This document shows positions 1-8,046 of a stretch of DNA of 40,625 nucleotides, piece after piece. Where the stretch lies: assembly GCA_044225565.1 (NCBI GenBank), contig JBGAIL010000019.1, positions 1-40,625 on the forward strand, in the 5' to 3' direction. Numbering within the stretch: position 1 is the stretch's first letter; every line of letters starts with the position of its first letter. The position numbers were made by a program, and so were the translations under genes. This DNA is from CAVXAE01 sp044225565 (lineage in GTDB: Bacteria > Pseudomonadota > Gammaproteobacteria > Steroidobacterales > Steroidobacteraceae). Below the pieces are notes generated by a model. That model searched no databases and was not told the origin of the DNA. It saw only the letters and a program-made list of their open reading frames with translations.

Positions 1-1096
1 CGTTCGCGCAGGAGCCTAGCGACAGCGGGATGAGCTGCAGGATGGAGATGCGCAGGAAGCGCACGATCGAATCGGTCTCGTGATGATCGATCGCGTCACC
101 CTGATAGAGCATCCTCACCACCGGCTCTGCGAGCACCCAAGTGCCGACCACCGCGGCGACACTGATGCCGAGCACCAGCGCACAGGATTTCCGGTACGAC
201 GCCGCAAGCGCACCGCGGTCGCTGCTCGCCGCGATACGGCTGAACTGGGCGAGAAGCGCGGGCATGATGGAGCTGACGGCGAGTGTCGCCACGCCCGAAG
301 AGAGTCGGGTGGCATAGGAAAGCGTCGACACGGCTCCCGCGCCGAGCGGCGTCGCCATCCACTGATTGATGACCGGGTTGAGATAGGCGATCGAGCCCGC
401 CAGCACGAGGTAGCCGAACTGCGAGCGGAACGCACCGAGCTCCGGTCGCTGCAGCCTCCAGCGGGCGGGTGCGGAAAGCCCGACACGCGAGGCGAGGAAA
501 GCCGTCGAGAGGCACTGCGCGACGGCTCCGAGGTGGCCTCCGACGATTCCCCACACGATCGGATCCGAGCCGGCACCGGCGAACAGGCCGCAGGCGAACC
601 CCAGTGGCATGAGCGCCTTGAGCACCGCCGGCGCCAGGAACCGGCCGTTCGCCTGCAACGGCCCTTCGAGCATCATCGCGAGGCCCGACACCACGAACAT
701 GGGGAGGCACATCGCAAGAATGTGCGCCGTGGCTCGGGCGTCGAAGTGGCCATTCTCGAACAGTGGCGCGGCGAATGGCGCTGCGACGCCGATCACCAGC
801 GCGAGGCCGGCGAACCCTGCGAATGCGAGCAGCAGCAGGTGCGAGATGCAAGATGCCGCCTCCCCGGGGCCACTCGCACGCGTGACCCGCTCCACGAATG
901 GCACCGACGCATTGCGGAAGCTGATGGTCGCCACCATGACGACGAACACAGGCAGGGACAGCGCGAGGAACACGACGTCGCTCAGCGCCGTGACGCCGAG
1001 GACCCGCGAGATCGAGATGTCCCTCGCCAGATTCGCGGCCATCAGCGCCACGTTGCCCATCGCAGTCGCGAGGCCGCCTCTGATCGCGATGCGCAT
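1..1096 (-). CDS. MurJ/MviN-type lipid-linked oligosaccharide flippase (partial, C-terminus outside window)
   Basis: This frame is open from an ATG at 1096 to the left edge, about 365 residues. It starts MRIAIRGGLATAMGNVALMA and encodes a chain of hydrophobic helices typical of the MATE-like MurJ/MviN and Wzx flippases: VVFLALSLPVFVVMVA, LLLLAFAGFAGLALVIGVAA, VVSGLAMMLEGPLQANGRF, then the QWMATPLGAGAVSTLSYATR segment characteristic of MviN. Family knowledge: such inner-membrane proteins flip undecaprenyl-linked sugars to the periplasm. It is the last visible gene of the exopolysaccharide operon, 17 nt after the methyltransferase stop. In this setting I infer export of polysaccharide repeat units rather than peptidoglycan lipid II, because a housekeeping murJ would not normally sit here. 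The antisense strand also has a long open frame, which I treat as a shadow. Confidence 0.85.
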   Translation of the reverse strand, partial: MRIAIRGGLATAMGNVALMAANLARDISISRVLGVTALSDVVFLALSLPVFVVMVATISFRNASVPFVERVTRASGPGEAASCISHLLLLAFAGFAGLALVIGVAAPFAAPLFENGHFDARATAHILAMCLPMFVVSGLAMMLEGPLQANGRFLAPAVLKALMPLGFACGLFAGAGSDPIVWGIVGGHLGAVAQCLSTAFLASRVGLSAPARWRLQRPELGAFRSQFGYLVLAGSIAYLNPVINQWMATPLGAGAVSTLSYATRLSSGVATLAVSSIMPALLAQFSRIAASSDRGALAASYRKSCALVLGISVAAVVGTWVLAEPVVRMLYQGDAIDHHETDSIVRFLRISILQLIPLSLGSCAN

Positions 1097-1113
1097 GCGG
1101 CCGGGAACGGGGC

Positions 1114-1875
1114 TTACTTGACGATCTCGAGCACGAGCAGCGGGCACAGCGGCCCGATGTCGACCGGCTGCAGCCAGCCGAAGCCGTTGGCAACGAGCTG
1201 CAGGCCGCGGGCGAGCGGGCCCGGCAGCTTCCGGTGCCAGCTCACGAAGGACGCGTCCATCGAGCCGGCGCGGAACACCTTCACCTCGCTCGCGCCAAGG
1301 CCTTCGGCGAGCCTGCCCAGCGCCTGCGGCTCCATGATGTCGAGGTTGTGGATGGCGAGGTTCTCGGGATCGAAGCGCGCCTGCAGCCGGCCGTACAGGC
1401 CGCGATAGGCGGGAATGAGGATGACGCAGCGCCCACCGCTGCGGATCAACCGGTAGTGCGCAGCCACCATGGGACGCGGGTCGGTGAAGTGCTCGATGAC
1501 GCCGATGCTGTAGACGAGATCGAAGGTCTCCGCGGGAAAGCTGGTCTCGAAGATGCTCTCGCAGCGCAGGTCGGCCTGCATGCCGAGCGCGGTGAAAAGC
1601 TCACGGCCGGTGACGACGCCCGGCTCCGAATAGTCGATTCCCGAGACTTCGACGCCGTAGCGCGCGGCGACTCCCGCCAGCTGCTTGCCGGGAGCGAAGC
1701 CGATCTCGCACACCTTCATGCCGCGCGACAGGCGCGAGTCGAGCAGGCGGTACACGTTCTTCGTCGCCACGATGAGCGGCGACGGCAGGCGCATGCGCGG
1801 GCGGCCGCGATGCACGTGGTCCCAGTGCTCGCGGCCGACGATCTCCTTGATGGCAGGGGTATTGGGTGAGGTCAT
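1114..1875 (-). CDS. SAM-dependent methyltransferase in exopolysaccharide operon
   Basis: The 253-residue protein has a class I methyltransferase fold. Motif I is degenerate but recognisable as KVCEIGFAPGKQL at about residues 54-66, the acidic ribose-binding residue follows in VSGIDYSEPGV, and motif IV/post-I elements are FDLVYSIGVIEHFTDP and RLIRSGGRCVILIPAYRG. These are hallmarks of Methyltransf_11/23 proteins. The substrate cannot be read from sequence; a sugar or lipid-linked glycan is likely because the gene lies 6 nt after the putative glycosidase gene and 17 nt before the flippase gene, all on one strand. The IPAYRGLYGRLQARFDPENLAIHNL segment resembles methyltransferases found in glycan clusters. 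The ATG at 1875 is the obvious start. Confidence 0.85.
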   Translation of the reverse strand: MTSPNTPAIKEIVGREHWDHVHRGRPRMRLPSPLIVATKNVYRLLDSRLSRGMKVCEIGFAPGKQLAGVAARYGVEVSGIDYSEPGVVTGRELFTALGMQADLRCESIFETSFPAETFDLVYSIGVIEHFTDPRPMVAAHYRLIRSGGRCVILIPAYRGLYGRLQARFDPENLAIHNLDIMEPQALGRLAEGLGASEVKVFRAGSMDASFVSWHRKLPGPLARGLQLVANGFGWLQPVDIGPLCPLLVLEIVK

Positions 1876-1881
1876 GCGGTG

Positions 1882-2865
1882 TCAGGTCTTGTCGAAGATG
1901 GGCTTGGAAGGTGGATTCGGCACTGGCAGCGGGATGTCGAACTCCTCGTACCATTCCACGTGCTGGTAGTCGCGGCCCGCGCCGAAATAGGCACCGTAGT
2001 CCCGCGCGGCCTTCAGGCGCGCCTTGAGCGCCGCGCGGTCCGCGGCGGACTCGATGATGACGTGCGCGAGCTCGATCTGCGGGTCGGTGTGCCCGGCGGC
2101 CTGGGAGAGCTCCGCCGCGTAGTCGCGGGGTCGGCTCTCGTTGAGCTCGCCGTTCACGTCCCTGAACGTGAACGCGGAGTTCGCGACCACCAGCGCATTC
2201 GGCTCGCGCCTGCGCAGCTCCGAAAGCGCTTCCTGGATGCCGGCACGCATGTCCTCACGCACTGCGCGATCCGGGCTGGCCGCGTCATAGATGGTGCACT
2301 GATCGAGGAACAGGCCCTCGTAGGGCCCTTGCGCGAGCGTGGACTGGCAGGCTTCCACGAAATTGCTCTGCCATTCGCGCTTGCGCGGGTCGTAGACGCG
2401 GCGCTTCTTGCCCGCCTTGTCCACATCCACCGAGAACGCGCTGCCGTCGGTGCTGGACGCCCAGCAGTCGGCGACCTTGCGCATGACGTCGTGACCGGGG
2501 CCCGGGACCGTGGTCTCCTCGATGGTCATCTGGTAACCGAGAAGGACGATGTCGGGGTTCAGCTCGCGCACCCTCTCGCGCCAGCGCTTGTAGACAGCAC
2601 GGTTCTCCTGTGGCACCACAGCGAGCGGATAGCGTGCGACGGTGGCTTCCTGGCCACCCTGCCCCGGTGCATCCGGAGTGATGTAGGCGATGCAGAACAG
2701 GCGACGCGACCTCGCAAGGCGCGACTGCCAGGTATCTACACGCCGCGCAGCATCGTCGCCGAAGGCGCGGACGACGGCCGGTCCGCCGGCCAGCATCGAC
2801 GCACCGAGCGCCAGCACGCCCGCATTGAAAGTCCGCCGCGATCGATTCGGGGTCTTCTCAGCCAT
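1882..2865 (-). CDS. Tat-exported putative glycoside hydrolase (GHL15-like)
   Basis: I start this protein (327 aa) at the ATG at 2865, which has an AAGGAG ribosome-binding site about 8 nt upstream; an in-frame extension to 2997 lacks such support and would overlap the epimerase gene. The N-terminus, NRSRRTFNAGVLALGASML, fits a twin-arginine signal peptide. The mature part has features of TIM-barrel hydrolase-like proteins of the GHL/GH114 type: a strand pattern (LFCIAYITP, PDIVLLGYQMTI), RVYDPRKREWQSNFVEA, GLFLDQCTIYD with a possible catalytic Asp, and NALVVANSAFT. Placement in GHL15 is a resemblance judged by eye. It sits inside a tight exopolysaccharide operon, so a polysaccharide-trimming or lyase-like role in the periplasm is plausible. 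No catalytic activity can be claimed. Confidence 0.7.
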   Translation of the reverse strand: MAEKTPNRSRRTFNAGVLALGASMLAGGPAVVRAFGDDAARRVDTWQSRLARSRRLFCIAYITPDAPGQGGQEATVARYPLAVVPQENRAVYKRWRERVRELNPDIVLLGYQMTIEETTVPGPGHDVMRKVADCWASSTDGSAFSVDVDKAGKKRRVYDPRKREWQSNFVEACQSTLAQGPYEGLFLDQCTIYDAASPDRAVREDMRAGIQEALSELRRREPNALVVANSAFTFRDVNGELNESRPRDYAAELSQAAGHTDPQIELAHVIIESAADRAALKARLKAARDYGAYFGAGRDYQHVEWYEEFDIPLPVPNPPSKPIFDKT

Positions 2866-2875
2866 GGCTCGCTCC

Positions 2876-3988
2876 TTATGCCGTGCCGAAACACCTTCGA
2901 CGCAAACTTTCCGCCGCCCGCCGCGCCGCGTGGCCGTCCCAGAGCTCCGGGCGACGCCGGGCCTGTTGCCGTTCCGCGCGGGCGAGCGACACCACACTCG
3001 AGTAGATCTGCCCAGGCTTGATCAATTCGTTCGAGCCTTCCGTCACGGTGATGGGCCGTTCCGTGGACTCGCGCACCGTGCGGCAAGGGATGCCGAGGTA
3101 CGTGGTCTCTTCCTGCACGCCACCGGAGTCGGTGACGACCATGGCCGCACTGGTGACGAGGTTCATGAAGGCGATGTAAGGCAGCGGCGCGACGAGCCGG
3201 ATGCCGGGCGCCGCGGACAGCGACTCCATGAGGTCGAATTCCTTGAGGCGCGCGCGCGTGCGCGGATGCACCGGAAACACGATGGGCAGTACCGACGATG
3301 CAGCCACCAGCTCGCGCACCAGACCGGAAAGCGCTTCGGCGGTATCCACGTTCACCGGCCGATGCAGTGTGATGACCGCGTATGAGCGCGGCTCGAGGCC
3401 GAGGCCAGCGCGGGTGCCGTCCGCTTCGATCCGTGGGCGCAGCATCTCGTAGGAATCGATCATCACGTTACCGATGCGCTCGATACGGTCGGCCGGGATG
3501 CCCTCGGCGCGCAGGTTCTCGTCTGCATCCGGCGAGGGCGTCCACAGCACGCTCGCGAGCGCGTCCGTGACGAGGCGATTGATCTCTTCCGGCATGGTGC
3601 GGTCGCGGCTGCGCAGCCCCGCCTCCAGATGCACCACCGGAATGCACAGCTTCGCGCAGACGAGCGAGCAGGCGGCCGTGGAGTTCACGTCGCCCACTAC
3701 GATCACCCAGTCCGGACGGCTCTCCAGGCACACCTTCTCGTAGGCCACCATGACACCGGCAGTCTGCTCGGCGTGCGTGCCGCTGCCGACGCCGAGATGG
3801 AAATCCGGTGCGGGGAGCATGAGGTCGGCGAAGAAAGCGTCCGACATCTCCGGATCGTAGTGCTGGCCGGTGTGCACCAGCTTCACGGCGCACCAGTCCG
3901 ACTGTGCTTTCAGGGCGTGGTAAAGCGGCGCCACCTTCATGAAATTCGGGCGCGCGGCGGCGATCAGGTGCACCGTGACGACGGACAA
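2876..3988 (-). CDS. wecB: UDP-N-acetylglucosamine 2-epimerase, non-hydrolysing
   Basis: The 370-residue protein has the full set of WecB/MnaA signatures in order: N-terminal AARPNFMKVAPLYHAL (a common variant of GTRPExxK), HTGQHYDPEMSD, VVGDVNST, VHLEAGLRSRDRTMPEEINR, TLHRPVNVD, FPVHPRTR, VTDSGGVQEE and STERPITVTEGSNELI. The enzyme interconverts UDP-GlcNAc and UDP-ManNAc in the cytoplasm, supplying ManNAc or its uronate to surface polysaccharides. The start is a TTG at 3988 with AAAGGA about 9 nt upstream; it follows the CpsD-like stop by 15 nt, and the glycosidase-like gene follows by 10 nt. Its presence implies that the exported glycan contains a ManNAc-derived sugar. The length is normal for the family. 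Confidence 0.95.
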   Translation of the reverse strand: MSVVTVHLIAAARPNFMKVAPLYHALKAQSDWCAVKLVHTGQHYDPEMSDAFFADLMLPAPDFHLGVGSGTHAEQTAGVMVAYEKVCLESRPDWVIVVGDVNSTAACSLVCAKLCIPVVHLEAGLRSRDRTMPEEINRLVTDALASVLWTPSPDADENLRAEGIPADRIERIGNVMIDSYEMLRPRIEADGTRAGLGLEPRSYAVITLHRPVNVDTAEALSGLVRELVAASSVLPIVFPVHPRTRARLKEFDLMESLSAAPGIRLVAPLPYIAFMNLVTSAAMVVTDSGGVQEETTYLGIPCRTVRESTERPITVTEGSNELIKPGQIYSSVVSLARAERQQARRRPELWDGHAARRAAESLRRRCFGTA

Positions 3989-4003
3989 CGGGCGGTTCCT
4001 TTG

Positions 4004-4852
4004 CTAGTAAGCGTAGTTGCGCGAGCGGTCGCCGCGCGTGCCATTGAGCACCGTGCCCAGCACGGGCACGTGCCCCATGATCTCGAAGAGCCGCAGCAGG
4101 TCTTCCCGGTGCGTGCGGCCATCGCCCACCACCACCAGCGCCGCGTCCACCTGTGGCATGAAGCTGAGGGCGTCGTCCGCGCCGAGCACCGGCGGCAGAT
4201 CGTAGATGACGATGCGATTGCGATAGCGCTGCTTGATGTCGCGGAAGATGTCCTGTGCGCGCTCCGTGGAGAGGAGCTCCGAAGAGTTCTGCACCGAGCC
4301 TTCCCCACCGGGCAGCAGCAGCAGGCGCTCGTAGCCTTCCGGATTCACCAGCGCGTCGGAGAGCTCCGCCTCGCCCCGCAGCACCTGGGCGATGCCCACG
4401 CCCGCCTCGATGCCGAAGCGCGTGTGGATGCGCGGCCGGCGCAGATCGAGGTCGACGAGCAGCGAGGTGACGTTGGTATCGCCGCTTATGGCGATGGCGA
4501 GATTGATGGCGGTGAACGTCTTCCCATCGCCGGGCGCCGGACTCACCACCGCCAGCGTGCTCCAGTTGCGCTGCCTCAGGCGCTGGAGCACCTGCGTGCG
4601 CAGCATCTTGAACGCATAGGCTGCGTCTCCCACCACGCCGGGCAGCAAGAGCCGGTTGACCCGGACGCGGGACTTGTCCAGCGGCGCCACCTGGGTGCGT
4701 GCGAACAGCAGCGCGGTGTCCTCGCTTGCACTCGGTGCCTGCGCGGTAGGGATGACGGCAGGCTCCGGCGCCGGGAGCGCAATCGGTTGCAGGGCCCATT
4801 GGCGCACACGGCGCTCACGGGCGAGTTCCAGGGCTTTCTGAAGTCTTTCCAT
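4004..4852 (-). CDS. CpsD/CapB-family polysaccharide chain-length ATPase (BY-kinase-like)
   Basis: The protein (282 aa from the ATG at 4852) is the cytoplasmic P-loop partner of Wzz proteins. Walker A is SPAPGDGKTFTAINLA (residues about 105-120), Walker A' is LLVDLDLRRP and Walker B is IVIYDLPPVL. In bacterial tyrosine kinases this module binds ATP and autophosphorylates a C-terminal tyrosine cluster. Here the tail is short (RSRNYAY) with only two tyrosines, so cycling kinase activity may be reduced; that is an inference. An in-frame TTG at 4858 overlaps the upstream stop as TTGA and is an alternative coupled start. The gene follows the chain-length gene directly, forming the usual split membrane-subunit/ATPase pair. 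Confidence 0.88.
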   Translation of the reverse strand: MERLQKALELARERRVRQWALQPIALPAPEPAVIPTAQAPSASEDTALLFARTQVAPLDKSRVRVNRLLLPGVVGDAAYAFKMLRTQVLQRLRQRNWSTLAVVSPAPGDGKTFTAINLAIAISGDTNVTSLLVDLDLRRPRIHTRFGIEAGVGIAQVLRGEAELSDALVNPEGYERLLLLPGGEGSVQNSSELLSTERAQDIFRDIKQRYRNRIVIYDLPPVLGADDALSFMPQVDAALVVVGDGRTHREDLLRLFEIMGHVPVLGTVLNGTRGDRSRNYAY

Positions 4853-4854
4853 GC

Positions 4855-6477
4855 TCAACTGCGCCGGCGCACGGCGACCCAGGGGATGACGGCAAGCGGT
4901 GGCGTGTCCAGGAGCGCGACGATACCCCGGCGGCCGCGGATGCGAGTGTCGAGCGCTTCAAGGATCAGCCCAAGGCCGATCGCAGTAGCAAGAGACAGGC
5001 CGCAGCCCAGCACCAGCATGGCGAGGCGGTTCGGACTCACCGGGACGTCCGCCTCACGCGGCGGCTCGATGAGGGTGAAGCGCTCGCCCTTGCGCTCGGT
5101 CTCGAGGTTCGAGGCCAGCTGCGCCTCCATCTGCTTCTGGCGCACGTCCGCGTACTTGCTCTTCTCGCTCTCGAGCTCGCGCAGCAGCGCGTTGTAGTCC
5201 CGCTCCACCGTCGGTGCCTGGGCGAGACGGGACTCGAAGCTCTGTAGCCGGGCCCTGAGCTGGGCCTTTTCCGCGATCAGGCTCGCGCGCTCCTGCTCGG
5301 CCGCGTGCTTCTGGGACTGCAGCTGGATGTAGGCAGGATTGTCGGCCTTCTCCGAGCGGCCGGACGAAGGCCGCGAGGCCGCCGCGGAAGCGCCGCTCAG
5401 CTGCTGTTCCAGCGAAGCGATGCGGCGCTTCAGCGCCACCACGTCCGGATGATCTTCGGAATAGCGCTCCCGCAGGGACGCCATTTGCCCCCGCGCCTCG
5501 GTGAGGGCACGCGAGACGTCGTTGCTGGCGGCAGGGCCGCGAACCTCGGCTTCCAGGCCCTCGATCTCGCGTTTGAGGCGCTTCACCGTGGGATGCTCTT
5601 CGGAATAGGTGGCGGAGGCACTCGCATACTCGGTGCGGGCGATCTTCAGACGGTCGGCCGGGCTGAGGATGCGCTCGCCGCCTTCGCTGACGTACAGGGA
5701 GGACGGCGTGACCTGCGCCATCTGGCCATCTAGGAACACGATCTGCTGGTCGAGCAGCCGGGCACGGCTGTCGATGTTGCGCAGCTCCTCATCCGTTCGG
5801 CTCATCAGTTGCATGTTGAACTCGCCGAGCTCCGGCAGGGCTTCGCGGTTCGCCTCCTTGAACTGGGCGATCTTGTTCTCGAGCTCGGCCACGCGACCGC
5901 CGAGCTTCTGGGCCTCCTCGTTGAGGAAGGCCGCGGTGCCCTCGGCGAGCTGCTGGCGGGACTCGATGTTCTCGCGCATGTAGAGCGAGGTGAGCTCGCT
6001 CGCCACTTCCGCGGCCACCTTCGGCGAGCGGCTGTCGAAGCCGACCGAGAACGCGATGGTCGCCTTGGTGGGGCGGCCGATGCGGGGATCCATGACGTCC
6101 GCGCTGATCATCTCGAGGCGGATGTCCTTGCGCATGCGCCCGAGCACCGCCTCCCGCGAGGGCGGGGTCTTCTCTGCCGAATACAGATCGAACTTGTGCG
6201 CGATGGAGAGCAGGTTGGCCGAGGTCATGACGCGCTGGCCGATGATCTGCACGCGCTGGTCGGCATAGCTCGACACGGCGGAGCGCACGAAATCCGCCGG
6301 CATCTCCTGCTGCTCGATGAGGATGACGCCGGTGGAGCGGTAAGTGGCCGGCCAGAACCAGGCGGCGACGCCCGCGAGCGCGAAACCCACGAAGAGCACG
6401 AGCAGCATCGGCACGATGCGGCGGCCGAGTGCCTCGAACAGCTCGTGCACGCTCGCGCGATCGCGTTTTCGCACCAT
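4855..6477 (-). CDS. GumC/Wzz-family exopolysaccharide chain-length determinant
   Basis: This is a polysaccharide co-polymerase: an N-terminal membrane segment (IVPMLLVLFVGFALAGVAAWFW, about residues 21-42), a long periplasmic region with repeated coiled-coil stretches (AQKLGGRVAELENKIAQFKE, ERASLIAEKAQLRARLQSF), the GNVR-type tail segment ending in LIEPPREADVPVSPNRLA, and a second membrane helix (LVLGCGLSLATAIGLGLILEAL). Two near-identical heptads, YSEEHPTVKRLKREI and YSEDHPDVVALKRRI, look like an internal duplication. Family role: controls polymer length with the Wzy polymerase and the adjacent ATPase. I prefer the ATG at 6477 because a TTGACA promoter hexamer lies at 6573-6578; the open frame extends upstream to a TTG at 6597, which would place that hexamer inside the gene. 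Confidence 0.88.
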   Translation of the reverse strand: MVRKRDRASVHELFEALGRRIVPMLLVLFVGFALAGVAAWFWPATYRSTGVILIEQQEMPADFVRSAVSSYADQRVQIIGQRVMTSANLLSIAHKFDLYSAEKTPPSREAVLGRMRKDIRLEMISADVMDPRIGRPTKATIAFSVGFDSRSPKVAAEVASELTSLYMRENIESRQQLAEGTAAFLNEEAQKLGGRVAELENKIAQFKEANREALPELGEFNMQLMSRTDEELRNIDSRARLLDQQIVFLDGQMAQVTPSSLYVSEGGERILSPADRLKIARTEYASASATYSEEHPTVKRLKREIEGLEAEVRGPAASNDVSRALTEARGQMASLRERYSEDHPDVVALKRRIASLEQQLSGASAAASRPSSGRSEKADNPAYIQLQSQKHAAEQERASLIAEKAQLRARLQSFESRLAQAPTVERDYNALLRELESEKSKYADVRQKQMEAQLASNLETERKGERFTLIEPPREADVPVSPNRLAMLVLGCGLSLATAIGLGLILEALDTRIRGRRGIVALLDTPPLAVIPWVAVRRRS

Positions 6478-6549
6478 GGGTCCGCGTTCCGCTGCGGGCA
6501 GGGCTGGTTCAAGCGCCACTCGAGTCGACTCCTGGATTTCGGCGCGCGT

Positions 6550-6578
6550 AGTAATGACTCTTGCCGAACCCTTGTCAA
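6550..6578 (-). promoter_or_regulatory. Candidate sigma-70 promoter of the exopolysaccharide operon
   Basis: On the minus strand a perfect TTGACA (6578-6573) is followed after 17 nt by ATTACT (6555-6550), which matches the -10 consensus at only three of six positions. Transcription would begin near 6543, giving a leader of roughly 65 nt to the ATG at 6477. The weak -10 fits a promoter that needs an activator, and a CRP-like site lies further upstream. This is a prediction by eye. Confidence 0.45.
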
Positions 6579-6680
6579 GGCCCGTGAAACCGCTCAAATA
6601 CCGGCGATTTGACTCGGCCGGGGCCTGCGACTGGAAATGGCGACACCCTGTCCGCGCGCATCGCGCGCCCGTGCCGACTC

Positions 6681-6700
6681 ACTGTGACAAGTGTCACAAA
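6681..6700. promoter_or_regulatory. CRP/Clp-like operator
   Basis: TGTGACAAGTGTCACA (6683-6698) is a perfect inverted repeat and matches the CRP-family half sites TGTGA-N6-TCACA exactly. CRP in enterobacteria and Clp in Xanthomonas bind this consensus, and Clp is known to control exopolysaccharide genes. The site is about 85 nt upstream of the TTG at 6597 and about 205 nt upstream of the ATG at 6477, with its centre about 147 nt from the predicted transcription start. That is farther than a classical class I site, so either a second promoter exists nearby or the site acts at a distance. Confidence 0.65.
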
Positions 6701-6791
6701 AGGCAGACAGTGCGCTCCGGGGAGATCTTCCAGGCGGCGCACGATTTCGAGGCCGGAAGTTCTGAAGCGATGCGCGGCAACGCCGCCCAGC

Positions 6792-8033
6792 TCAGTGAGC
6801 CGCGAGCCACTCCAGCAGCCTCGTGCGCCGCCCCGAGGACAGTTGCTCGAAACGCTGGCGTGCGGGCAACGCCTCGCCACCATGCCACAGGATGGCTTCT
6901 TCGATGGACCGGGCACGACCGTCGTGCAGCAGCGAATCGATGCGTCCGCGCCTGTCCGGATGACCCAGCCCCCAGAGCGGCGCCGTGCGCCACAGGCTCC
7001 GCACCGGCCTGCCGTGAGTGTCCCGGTCGGCAAGATCCGCTCCCATGTCGTGCACACGAAGATCCGTCAGGGCATCGATGGATCGCATCGCATCGATGCC
7101 TTCGACGGGCAGCGTCGGAAGATGGCATGCCGTGCATCCCGCCGTTTCAAACAGCGCAGCACCTTCGGCATTCGCCGCCGCATTGCTGGAGGGACGCGGC
7201 ACGGCGAGCCATCGCTGGAATGCGAGCAAGGCGTGCATGAACTCTTCGGAGACTTCCGGGCTGCCTCCGGATAGTCCTTCCAGACACGCCACTGTGCGCA
7301 CGCCGCAATCCGCATGAGGGATCAGGCTGGAGGTCAAACCCATCTCGCGCGAGAGCGCCCGTGCCGTCTGGTCGGCCAGCGATGGCGAGTCGGCCTGCCA
7401 GCCGAAACGGCCCTGCGGCATGCCGGCATGGCGAGGCACAGCGTCCAGCAGTCCTGCACCGAACAGCGCGGGCGCGATGCGTGGCTTGATGACCGTGCCG
7501 GGCTCGAGCGCTCCGTTGCGAAGCTCGTAAAGCTCGTACCGTGGCGCTCGCAGTGACCAGGGTTGCCCATCGGGATATCGACCCGGTCGCTCTTCGTAAA
7601 GGACACGCACCCTGCCCTCTGCCTGAAAGCCTTCGATGGCGACCGTATTCAGCACATGGCCATACCGGCTGCTCGCGCGGCCACTCTCGGCCAGCTGGAT
7701 GACGAGACTTGCCGGGAGATCTCCGGAATCCTCCGGTGCGGCGCCTCTCGCGCCATTGTTGTGGCAGGCATCGCAGCTGGCGGCATTGAAGACCGGGCCG
7801 AGGCCGTCCCGGCGCTGCGCGCGCGGCGTGCCGGCAGCGACCCACTGCGTATTGAACACTGCCAGGCCGAGCTCGAATGCCTCGCGCTCATCCACCGCCA
7901 GTGACTTGTAAGGCAGAGGGTCGCGGCGATCGATGAATTCTGCGTAGAACGCCTGGTCACTGGCAGCGCGTGACTCGCAGGCGCCGGCACAGGCCGCACC
8001 GAGCAGGAACGTCAGGACTACGCGTGTGGACAC
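6792..8033 (-). CDS. Di-heme oxidoreductase (DHOR/DUF1111-like, two CxxCH)
   Basis: The 413-residue protein begins at a GTG (8033), 13 nt after the preceding gene, with an export signal (VVLTFLLGAACAGACES; possibly a lipoprotein but with a non-canonical lipobox). Two c-type heme sites are visible: CDACHNN at residues 87-91 and CTACHLP at 300-304. Conserved surroundings, such as DGLGPVFNAASCDACHNNGARG, RAPRYELYELRNGALEPGT and LWRTAPLWGLGHPDRRGR, match the di-heme oxidoreductase family, distant relatives of MauG/CcpA peroxidases that work in the periplasm. The native substrate of this family is largely unknown. The gene is third in an apparent operon with a TonB receptor and a small periplasmic protein, suggesting a shared role, perhaps metal or substrate acquisition. 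Confidence 0.88.
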   Translation of the reverse strand: MSTRVVLTFLLGAACAGACESRAASDQAFYAEFIDRRDPLPYKSLAVDEREAFELGLAVFNTQWVAAGTPRAQRRDGLGPVFNAASCDACHNNGARGAAPEDSGDLPASLVIQLAESGRASSRYGHVLNTVAIEGFQAEGRVRVLYEERPGRYPDGQPWSLRAPRYELYELRNGALEPGTVIKPRIAPALFGAGLLDAVPRHAGMPQGRFGWQADSPSLADQTARALSREMGLTSSLIPHADCGVRTVACLEGLSGGSPEVSEEFMHALLAFQRWLAVPRPSSNAAANAEGAALFETAGCTACHLPTLPVEGIDAMRSIDALTDLRVHDMGADLADRDTHGRPVRSLWRTAPLWGLGHPDRRGRIDSLLHDGRARSIEEAILWHGGEALPARQRFEQLSSGRRTRLLEWLAAH

Positions 8034-8046
8034 CGCGTCCCGATCG

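Larger units (their letters stand above)
6478..6791. other. Intergenic region between di-heme oxidoreductase and exopolysaccharide operon
   Basis: About 310 nt separate the chain-length gene start from the upstream oxidoreductase stop on the same strand. It holds the TTGACA promoter candidate and the TGTGA-N6-TCACA dyad. I see no convincing reading frame on either strand and no hairpin with a T-run that would end transcription of the upstream operon. Confidence 0.6.

Noticed and set aside
80..1408. A 442-codon plus-strand open frame over the flippase and methyltransferase genes
   Set aside because: It is rich in Arg, Glu and His with no domain, and lies antisense to two recognisable proteins; GC-rich DNA opens such shadow frames.
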